Shown here one piece after another: positions 6,085 to 12,572 of a stretch of 16,624 nt of DNA. The position numbers and the translations under genes are program-made. Each line of letters begins with the position of its first letter. The stretch's first letter is position 1. The notes beneath the pieces were generated by a model, which worked only from the letters and a program-made list of their open reading frames with translations, was not told where the DNA came from and made no database searches. Source of the stretch: RGIG464 sp045643185 (GTDB lineage Bacteria > Myxococcota_A > Bradymonadia > UBA4248); the NCBI GenBank assembly GCA_045643185.1, contig JAZUKH010000072.1:1-16624 (forward strand), read 5' to 3'.

Positions 6085-8754
6085 CTATTTGCACTTTTTT
6101 GCAAAATCCGTGAGGTCGAACGACGCATCGGAGGTCATGCGCTGATCGAGTCGAGACGACATGTAATCGGGCCAGGGCTTCTGATCCTCGCCAAGGACAA
6201 AGTGCGTCTTGCCAGCTTTGACGGCCTTACGCACGTCGTTGAGATTGACGTAATCGATGAGTTGACCGCCACAAGTGAGCTGCAGGTAACCAGCCGTCTC
6301 GAAGTCGAGTACCGGTACGTAGCTGTAACCGTCAGCCGCCGACGTATCCGGTTCAGCGATCGGCAGATTCGCCGTACAAATGTCGTTCGAGAATGTCATA
6401 TCATCTTTATTATCGACATTTTGCGAACAAACAACGATCGATTCACAATTTTTGAGCTGTCCCGTCTCGACGTCACGAAGCCGAGCAAAACTGACAAAAT
6501 TGTTGATGATTTTGAAATCGTTCGTGATGTAAGCCAAATTACACGACGTAAGATCAACTGGCGACTCATTCTTATTGACGATACGGAAAGCGATGTCCAT
6601 CTCATCATCCGCACGTTTTTTGACGAACAATTCGTCGATGAGAACGGCATAGTCCTTAGAAATGCAGGAAGCCGCCGAGCTGGGTCGACAAGCATCACTG
6701 CAAGTGGCACGGCCGCTCACATACGTTTGTTCATCGTTACAAAGTTCAGCAAGTTTTTCATCATCAAAGTCCGAACCATCACAGACTTCGCCGGCATCCA
6801 ATCTATCGTTGCCACAATTATCGGATTTATCGGCACAAACAGCAGCGCCTGAGATCGATTCACACGAGCTGGCACACTTGACGTCAGCCGTGCTGTCAAC
6901 GATCTGCCCTTTTTCAAAGCACCCGAATTGCTCTTCAATGAAGTCTTTGCCATCGCAGACTTCGCCAGGCTCAAGAATGTTGTTGCCACATTTGCTTTCC
7001 CCATAGCTGACGTTCAACAGGTTGCGTTCATCGGCAACATATTCCGTCGGATCTTTAATGACGCCTTTAGGCCCGCAATAGGTCCAAGTCGTACCATTGT
7101 CGAAGGACACGGCTGCATCAAGGGTGTATTTGCCCTGTTCGTATGAGAAGAAGCCATCGTAGGTATCCCAGTTGCGGATCTTTCCTACATATCGGTCGAT
7201 ACCATTATCATTCGTCCAATCAGCATCGGCCTTTGCAACAGGACGATGATGGATCGTGTGCTCGATCCCGACTGAGTCATCGAACGTGCCAGTCATAAAA
7301 GCGACCTTAACCTTGTTCGATGCATCGGTTTTGTTGGTCACGTCCGTCAAGCCAGGAATTTTCACCTCAAAGGTGAGGTCAATAACCTGGCTACGCGAAG
7401 TCAATTCATTCGCGCTGACCGTGTATTTGCAATCCGAAACGACGGCACCTTCCGCCGAGCAGTGCTCGCCCAGGCCATATTCAGGAGCATTGATCTCAGA
7501 TTCGGGATCGATCGTCCAATAATCACCGATGAGCGCTTCTTCCGGTCGAGAGATAGGCGTCACGTCGCAATGACGCGTAAAGTCGACACCACCGGCATTG
7601 ATAGCCTCAGAGAACGAAACCAGATTAAAGATATCGATGTATTCACCGCCACAAGTGATCGCGAGCATAGCGGCTTTGGCAAAGACAGTTTTGATACTGC
7701 TTTCGGGAATCACGACATCACAGGCATCGCCGTAGCTATCGCTCCCTTCAGGCATGATACAAAAGACGACGGGATCATGCGCTCCGAGTTTATCGACACC
7801 ATAGTCGGCAAAATTCCAAGTTTTGAGCGTTTCCAAAGCCCCGTCAGCCATTTCAAAAGCGCAGGTAGAGACATCAACAGCCTTTTTGTCCATATCTGTC
7901 ACTTCGAGCGCCAACCCACCGAGGTAGTAAAATCCATTCACCTTTTCGAAAGTCGGAATGATCTCAGAGAAGACGAGGAATTTGTCGTTGATACAGGCAT
8001 TCTGCGCGTTGATCTGGCATTGGTCGTTGCAAACGAGTGATTTTTCGTAGAGCATCTTTCCATCGCCGCAATCAATTTTTTTGACTTCGGCGGGGTCAAA
8101 CGTGTTTATATCGCACTGTTCGCCTTCATCAAGCTGTCCGTTACCGCACGGATCTTGTACACATGCGCCAGAGATGTCAATGCTCGTACACGTGGAAGTA
8201 CATTTATAAATGGGGTTTTCTATTTCAATTCGACCAGCCGGGCATTTTCTGATGCCATCGGCAAAGACTGCGCCATCGCAGATCTCGCCGGCATCAAGAC
8301 GCCCGTTATTGCACTTGTTCGTGTCTGCGTGTGAAGCCTGCCCACACACGCCGTGATCGACGAACTTACAATTGACGCATTCGAGTTTGTCTTCATCGGG
8401 ATCCTCACAAGCGAACGTGAGGTTAGTCATCGCGACGCCGGATTCACATTCTTCCGCAAATCCAAGACGCCCGTCACCGCAGCGATCTTCAACGCACGCT
8501 TCGCTCCAGTCCAAAACACACGCATCACATTTTAGCTTACTGGCTTCGTAGTGTGTTCCCTGAGGACAGGAAATTGAAATCTGTTTACTAAATTGCGTGC
8601 CATCGCAAGCTTCGAAAAGGTCAAGGCTATTGTTCCCACACATCGAAGACGCTTTGACGACTTTTGAGTCATCATCGCCCTTGGAATTTTCGGAGGAACA
8701 GGCGACGAGCGCGCCCGCAATCGCGAGTAAAGCGATAAATCTTTTTTTGTTCAT
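6085..8754 (-). CDS. Large Cys-rich lipoprotein with CGNGxLDxGExCD modules and lamin-tail-like domains
   Basis: 889 residues from the ATG at 8754. In-frame ATGs at 8760 and 8769 are possible, and no clear SD decides. The N-terminus is a lipoprotein signal: MNKKR, hydrophobic core, lipobox LVAC with Cys19, then SSENSKGDDD. Six modules of the myxobacterial DUF4215-like type (C-GN/D-x-LD-x-GE-x-CD) start near residues 39, 92, 148, 203, 589 and 647. After each cluster comes a beta-rich region resembling a lamin-tail domain: FLVFSEIIPTFEK...GLALEVTD...AVDVSTCAF and AVLIDELFVKK...DIAFRIVNKNESPVDLTSCNL. A second soluble region (~400-585) lies between. The two halves are therefore an internal duplication. 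It is expected on the outer membrane or surface, stabilised by disulfides; the ligand is unknown. The acidic, Cys-rich ectodomain and its place 9 bp upstream of the CcmAB-like gene hint at an envelope role with that transporter, which is inference. Confidence 0.85.
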   Translation of the reverse strand: MNKKRFIALLAIAGALVACSSENSKGDDDSKVVKASSMCGNNSLDLFEACDGTQFSKQISISCPQGTHYEASKLKCDACVLDWSEACVEDRCGDGRLGFAEECESGVAMTNLTFACEDPDEDKLECVNCKFVDHGVCGQASHADTNKCNNGRLDAGEICDGAVFADGIRKCPAGRIEIENPIYKCTSTCTSIDISGACVQDPCGNGQLDEGEQCDINTFDPAEVKKIDCGDGKMLYEKSLVCNDQCQINAQNACINDKFLVFSEIIPTFEKVNGFYYLGGLALEVTDMDKKAVDVSTCAFEMADGALETLKTWNFADYGVDKLGAHDPVVFCIMPEGSDSYGDACDVVIPESSIKTVFAKAAMLAITCGGEYIDIFNLVSFSEAINAGGVDFTRHCDVTPISRPEEALIGDYWTIDPESEINAPEYGLGEHCSAEGAVVSDCKYTVSANELTSRSQVIDLTFEVKIPGLTDVTNKTDASNKVKVAFMTGTFDDSVGIEHTIHHRPVAKADADWTNDNGIDRYVGKIRNWDTYDGFFSYEQGKYTLDAAVSFDNGTTWTYCGPKGVIKDPTEYVADERNLLNVSYGESKCGNNILEPGEVCDGKDFIEEQFGCFEKGQIVDSTADVKCASSCESISGAAVCADKSDNCGNDRLDAGEVCDGSDFDDEKLAELCNDEQTYVSGRATCSDACRPSSAASCISKDYAVLIDELFVKKRADDEMDIAFRIVNKNESPVDLTSCNLAYITNDFKIINNFVSFARLRDVETGQLKNCESIVVCSQNVDNKDDMTFSNDICTANLPIAEPDTSAADGYSYVPVLDFETAGYLQLTCGGQLIDYVNLNDVRKAVKAGKTHFVLGEDQKPWPDYMSSRLDQRMTSDASFDLTDFAKKCK

Positions 8755-8786
8755 AGTCATAATGGCCATCTTATTGAGCTGGTCAT

Positions 8787-8817
8787 GCCAAAAGCGTTTT
8801 TGGCGCCGAAATGCGCC
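8787..8817 (-). promoter_or_regulatory. Two overlapping, mutually exclusive hairpins before the lipoprotein gene
   Basis: GCCAAAA (8787-8793) pairs with TTTTGGC (8798-8804) around a 4-nt loop. GGCGC (8802-8806) pairs with GCGCC (8813-8817). They share bases 8802-8804, so only one can form fully. They lie in the 88-bp gap between the regulator stop (8843) and the lipoprotein start. No T-run follows on the - strand, so simple termination is unlikely. Confidence 0.4.
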
Positions 8818-8842
8818 TGTAATAACGATTTGAGCACGAAAA

Positions 8843-10342
8843 TTAGTCGTTATCAGGAGTATCCAGATTAAAACGTTCGATTTTTCGGATGAGGTTTCGG
8901 CGCGAAATCCCAAGCACCTCTGCCGTTTTAGTACGATTATAGTGATTCTGTTGCAAGATGCGAACAATCATAGATTTTTCGACATCATCGAGCCACTGTG
9001 CAAGTGAGATGAACTCGACATCTGAAGACGTCGAAGCAGCATTTTCAGCACAATACGTTTTTTGTGCCGCCTGCACGATGCGCGCGCTGACACAAGCCAT
9101 GGTGTTTTCGCGTTGAACATGTTGAAGAACGACGATTCTATCGAGTTCCGCCTGTAATTCACGCACATTGCCTGGCCAGTCATAATTTTTGAAGACCTCC
9201 CAGACGTCTTGATCGAGCATCAGTTTTTGACCGTTAGCGGCGAGGTAGTCGTTGGCGATCGCTTCGATATCGTCGACGATCTCATTCAGGTTTGGCATCC
9301 AAATCGAAAGCACGTTGAGTCGATCAAACAGCGCACGATCGAACAAGCCGTCGTCGACCGCTTGTGCCAAATCGGTTCGTGACGTTGCCAGAATGCGCAC
9401 ATTCGTGTGTTTTGGGATCGCATCACCGAGCGCACAATATTCCTGAGTCTCGATCAAACGCAGGATCTGCTTTTGTAGCGGCAACGTGAGCTGATCAATG
9501 TCTTCCAAGACGATCGACCCGTCGTTCGAGAGGTCAAGCAGTCCAGACATGTCGCACAAGGCCCCCGGAATCGCACCACGTTTGTGTCCGAACAATTCGG
9601 AAGCGAACTGCGTCTCAGCCGGCGCCACGCACGAGATCGTTAAATACGGTCCTTGTTTTCGCACACTTGCTCGATGAACGAGTTCAGCGCACAACGACTT
9701 TCCGGAGCCCACATCGCCAACGAAGCAAACCGGCAGCAGCGAAGCAGCTGCGCATTCCAAACGTTGTTTGACATGCAAAATCGGTTCAGACGAGCCAACG
9801 AACGCGTCAAAAACGTCGCTATGTGCCACGTCCGTCGCATCAAAGTTCGTCTGAATGGACTGAGCCATGACGAGCAACAGGTCGGTCAGCATCGCGACTT
9901 CACGATCCGACAAAGCCTGTTCCTGGGCGAGTGCCGCTGACAGATTCACGGCATTCACCCCCAACGCACGACTGCGTTCAAACACCGTCGCGGCATTCGA
10001 CTGTGATGCGCGCAAAAATCCCGAAGCGAACACGGCAGCCACACACGTCGCGTCGACGAAGATCGGCACCACAACCGCACTCAGTCCAGCATGACAGGTT
10101 TGGACGATCGGCATTTGCGCGTTTTTTACGGCATCGAACCACGCGCCATACGTCGCTGCACACGCGCCCTGTCCCCGGCCAAACGCCTCACAAACGCTCT
10201 TGCTCACGCTCTGACGTTCGCCAAGCGCACACACCACGCCCTGCGACGTCAACACGCCAACCGTCACGTTCAATCGCCGCCGAATTGCTTCTGCAAGTCC
10301 TTGAATGGCGGGCACTTGCGTTATTTTTGACCAATCCGTCAT
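8843..10342 (-). CDS. PocR-AAA+-Fis transcriptional regulator with degenerate sigma-54 motifs
   Basis: 499 residues. The ATG at 10342 has AGGA 6 nt upstream (GGGGTAGGATTATCG before it), which excludes the in-frame upstream extension. Residues ~8-165 resemble the PocR ligand-binding domain: conserved Cys51, Cys61 and the CHAGL block (83-87) followed by VVVPIF. Residues ~178-400 are an enhancer-binding-protein AAA+ domain: Walker A GDVGSGKS (209-216), FGHKRGAIPGA (251-261), Walker B GSIVLEDID (275-283), arginine-finger region LFDRLNV (338-344) and YDWPGNVREL (387-396). Residues ~454-489 are a Fis-type helix-turn-helix (NRTKTAEVLGISRRNLIRKIERF). The usual GAFTGA loop that touches sigma-54 reads GAIPGA, and Walker B is ED instead of DE. 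So it may not be a normal sigma-54 activator. The position just upstream of the lipoprotein-CcmAB genes suggests it controls them, or itself. Confidence 0.88.
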   Translation of the reverse strand: MTDWSKITQVPAIQGLAEAIRRRLNVTVGVLTSQGVVCALGERQSVSKSVCEAFGRGQGACAATYGAWFDAVKNAQMPIVQTCHAGLSAVVVPIFVDATCVAAVFASGFLRASQSNAATVFERSRALGVNAVNLSAALAQEQALSDREVAMLTDLLLVMAQSIQTNFDATDVAHSDVFDAFVGSSEPILHVKQRLECAAASLLPVCFVGDVGSGKSLCAELVHRASVRKQGPYLTISCVAPAETQFASELFGHKRGAIPGALCDMSGLLDLSNDGSIVLEDIDQLTLPLQKQILRLIETQEYCALGDAIPKHTNVRILATSRTDLAQAVDDGLFDRALFDRLNVLSIWMPNLNEIVDDIEAIANDYLAANGQKLMLDQDVWEVFKNYDWPGNVRELQAELDRIVVLQHVQRENTMACVSARIVQAAQKTYCAENAASTSSDVEFISLAQWLDDVEKSMIVRILQQNHYNRTKTAEVLGISRRNLIRKIERFNLDTPDND

Positions 10343-10674
10343 CGATAATCCTACCCCAAGCAGGCATCCCCAAAAAACCACGCTCCTTTTACCGCATGTT
10401 GGTGCATTTTACGTCTATTTTTTTGGGAATGTTCGTTGTTACAGCGACAACGTCAAACTTGATGCGCAAAATGCGCTCATTTTGGCTCGTGGTGTGGTTT
10501 TGCGATAATTTTAGTCATGGCACGACACCCCTTTATTTTCATGCCCAAGTTTTGATACCCCCAAAATTTGGCCTGTGTGCACTTAGCGGTTAAAAAGCCG
10601 CCTCGTTCCCAAGGAAAGGGACTTTGACAGATCAATTCCGCTTATCAGGCGATCATTGCCAAGGATGGTAAATT
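10343..10674. other. Divergent intergenic region between regulator and zinc-ribbon/SH3 gene
   Basis: No gene of its own is supported in these 332 bases; short open frames lack SD and family features. It holds the AGGA site of the regulator gene, the SD of the + gene (AAGGA, 10661-10665, 9 nt before the ATG), and a candidate + strand promoter at 10482-10509. On the - strand a weak TTGACG box (complement of 10451-10456) could serve the regulator, but its -10 is poor. No GG-N10-GC sigma-54 site was found by eye. Confidence 0.6.
10482..10509 (+). promoter_or_regulatory. Candidate promoter TTGGCT-N16-GATAAT with TGC extended -10
   Basis: TTGGCT (10482-10487), a 16-nt spacer, then TGC-GATAAT (10501-10509) form a plausible sigma-70-type promoter. 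A start near 10516 would leave a leader of about 160 nt before the ATG at 10675. By-eye match only. Confidence 0.35.
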
Positions 10675-12375
10675 ATGAAATGCCCAGGTTGTGGTGAAGA
10701 ATTAACTCAAGAAAGTCAGCGTTATTGTATTTATTGTGGCGCCCCCCTGACTTCTTCGACCAAGAAACCTGAACGAACGCCTAGACGCGCGAACTCGACC
10801 GTCATGAGATTGGGTCGCAAAGCCGATTTTAGCTGCTCTGCATTACCCGACCTTCAGGAAGGTGCTCGCCGTATGACGCTTGCCAGCCTGAGCAGCAGTA
10901 GTAACGTTGCCATTCCGCGCGTGAATAAGGAGGACAAGGATATGCCCAGACAACAAGATCAGAATCTCACGAATTTGCTAAGCAAATTGAATCACAAAAA
11001 GGTTTCGGCGGAGCCCGTCGAACCCGTCCATACTTCGATGGAAACGATCGATGCCGTCGAAGTGGATGACGAGTATTCCGAAATGGAAATGGATGAAGAT
11101 CTTGAAGTGGAGACCCTTGAAGAACCTTCGTTCCCCGAGCTGATCAAAGAAGGACCACTCTCCGGGAACCATCCGCGTGTTTCGACGCGCACCTCGTTGT
11201 CGAGTCGTTCACGCAGCTTTTCTCGCCCAACGGCAGTGACGCAATCTGACGAGATCGACCTATTGAGTGGGCCCTCAATGGATATGTCGGTCGACTTTGT
11301 CGACGAAGATGAAGAAGACGATGAAGATTTTGTCGATAGCTCACTGACGTTGTCCAGCGAAGAGCGCTTCTTTGATGAAGACATTGAAGACAGCGGTGAA
11401 TACGCGCACTCTGCATCGTCTGGTCCGATTCCGACAGCATCGGGAACGTTTGCCCGCACGCCGAGTGGTGGTTTCAAACTCGTTTGGACATCGGTCAAGA
11501 CCACGTGCAGCGACCTTTTGGACAAAGCCCGTCAAGGCGTTGCCAACCTTCGTGGTAAAGGCGACAAGACCTCGCGTCGTCGCGAAACGGCAGAGTCCAG
11601 ACAAAAACGCCAAAAAATGGTTGCGATCGCGTTCGTGATCGTCGCGCTCCTCGGCATCGTTGGCCTCGTGGTCATGAGCGGCTCCCGTACAAGCGAGATC
11701 CCGACTGAAAACAGCGTCGCGATGAACGAAACGAATGATTTTGAACTTGTTGCTTTAGATGATTCCGGCGTCACAGAGGAAGTGCCTGTGTTTGATGCCG
11801 AAGGCTTCGCCGATTCATTTGATTTTGTGGACGACGAAGCAGATCCGGAGGGTTCGGTGATTGCTGCGGCGGCGGCACAACCGAATGCCATCCCCGCTGA
11901 AGTCGTGGCAGCAGCACAGCCCGAACCTGTTCAGGTCGAAGCTGTTGTTGCGCCCGCTCCTGCGCCTGAGCCTGAAGTTATCGAAGTTGAAACCAAGACT
12001 GGTCCCAAAGAGATCCGCAAATACGGCAAAACAGACAACCTGTTCATTGGCACGACAAAGTCCGAGACCTTCAAAGCCAAACGTTCGTGCGTGATGCGCG
12101 AAGGCCCTGCTAGTCGTTTTCCGTTTGCCGGCAACATCAACACGGGCGATAAAGTCGAGATCCTGACAACGACGGATGAAGACTGGCTTTATTCAAACGG
12201 CGTCTGGACAAAAGCTGGTCAGGCTGACCGCCTCGGTCCGGGCACCCAGTTTGCGGCTGCGTTGAAAGGTCAGTCGGTGGCCGCGCCGACGTCACGCGTC
12301 ATTTCAGCCAAATCGTGGCGCTACGTCAAAGTCGGTAAAGTCTACGGCTACGTTGGTCCTGCCTGTTTTAAATAA
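10675..12375 (+). CDS. Zinc-ribbon / acidic linker / TM / SH3-like protein
   Basis: 566 residues; AAGGA lies 9 nt before the ATG. The N-terminus is a zinc ribbon with CPGC (Cys3, Cys6) and CIYC (Cys18, Cys21). A long low-complexity region follows, rich in Asp/Glu and Ser (for example DFVDEDEEDDEDFVD). A basic stretch (KTSRRRETAESRQKRQK) leads into one TM helix (~315-337). Beyond the membrane is an acidic and Ala/Pro/Val-rich linker, then a C-terminal SH3b-like domain from about residue 465 (CVMREGPASRFPFAGNINTGDKVEILTTTDEDWLYS ... WRYVKVGKVYGYVGPACF). The zinc ribbon is thus cytoplasmic and the SH3 domain extracytoplasmic, a layout seen in predicted envelope-sensing proteins. SH3b domains often bind peptidoglycan or peptides; no enzyme domain is seen. 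Exact function unknown. Confidence 0.85.
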   Translation: MKCPGCGEELTQESQRYCIYCGAPLTSSTKKPERTPRRANSTVMRLGRKADFSCSALPDLQEGARRMTLASLSSSSNVAIPRVNKEDKDMPRQQDQNLTNLLSKLNHKKVSAEPVEPVHTSMETIDAVEVDDEYSEMEMDEDLEVETLEEPSFPELIKEGPLSGNHPRVSTRTSLSSRSRSFSRPTAVTQSDEIDLLSGPSMDMSVDFVDEDEEDDEDFVDSSLTLSSEERFFDEDIEDSGEYAHSASSGPIPTASGTFARTPSGGFKLVWTSVKTTCSDLLDKARQGVANLRGKGDKTSRRRETAESRQKRQKMVAIAFVIVALLGIVGLVVMSGSRTSEIPTENSVAMNETNDFELVALDDSGVTEEVPVFDAEGFADSFDFVDDEADPEGSVIAAAAAQPNAIPAEVVAAAQPEPVQVEAVVAPAPAPEPEVIEVETKTGPKEIRKYGKTDNLFIGTTKSETFKAKRSCVMREGPASRFPFAGNINTGDKVEILTTTDEDWLYSNGVWTKAGQADRLGPGTQFAAALKGQSVAAPTSRVISAKSWRYVKVGKVYGYVGPACFK

Positions 12376-12386
12376 CACACCCAGTC

Positions 12387-12403
12387 ACGCTGCGACGCAG
12401 CGT
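12387..12403. repeat. Palindrome ACGCTGCG-A-CGCAGCGT
   Basis: Perfect 8-bp arms around a single central A, 12 bp after the stop of the zinc-ribbon/SH3 gene. It is the first of four consecutive hairpins in the 12376-12572 convergent gap; it has no T-run. Confidence 0.55.
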
Positions 12404-12418
12404 CACCCAACGCGTTCC

Positions 12419-12462
12419 AAAAGCCGCGATCCCGTTTCGGGACGCGGCTTTTGCCGTTTTTT
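12419..12462 (+). terminator. Rho-independent terminator of the zinc-ribbon/SH3 gene
   Basis: AAAAGCCGCG (12419-12428) pairs with CGCGGCTTTT (12443-12452). The inner stem is TCCCG/CGGGA around TTT, with one bulged A (12429). A T6 run follows at 12457-12462. Strong GC stem and T-tract on the + strand. Confidence 0.8.
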
Positions 12463-12463
12463 G

Positions 12464-12496
12464 GTGCGGCGTATGGCCGAAAGGCCATAGCCGCAC
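12464..12496. repeat. Bulged-G hairpin with GAAA loop (family member 2)
   Basis: GTGCGGC (12464-12470) pairs with GCCGCAC (12490-12496). G12471 is bulged. TATGGCC (12472-12478) pairs with GGCCATA (12483-12489), closed by a GAAA tetraloop of the GNRA type. There is no T-run after it in either direction, so termination is unlikely. It abuts the next hairpin directly. Confidence 0.75.
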
Positions 12497-12563
12497 GCCC
12501 CGGCGTATTCAAAAAAAAAGGGACATGGCCAAAGCCATGTCCCTTTTTTTGAATAGCCGGGGC
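12497..12563. terminator. Very long bulged-G hairpin, bidirectional terminator (family member 3)
   Basis: GCCCCGGC (12497-12504) pairs with GCCGGGGC (12556-12563). G12505 is bulged. TATTC (12506-12510) pairs with GAATA (12551-12555). A9 faces T7, and GGGACATGGC (12520-12529) pairs with GCCATGTCCC (12534-12543) around CAAA. The inner stem followed by T7 on + and by T9 on - makes a bidirectional terminator between the convergent SH3-protein and Hsp70 genes; its base is 10 bp from the Hsp70 stop. Confidence 0.8.
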
Positions 12564-12572
12564 TACACGCGC

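Noticed and set aside
6202..8040. Several + strand open frames of 80-216 codons
   Set aside because: They are antisense to the Cys-rich lipoprotein, which has a lipobox and repeated Cys modules; none has an SD or recognisable domain.
8755..8967. Upstream extension of the lipoprotein frame to a start at 8967
   Set aside because: It would overlap the regulator gene and bury the signal peptide; the lipobox fits a start at 8754-8769.
10510..10580. TGGCAC (near 10518) and TGGCCT (near 10569) as sigma-54 promoters
   Set aside because: Neither has the GC at the required 10-base distance from GG.
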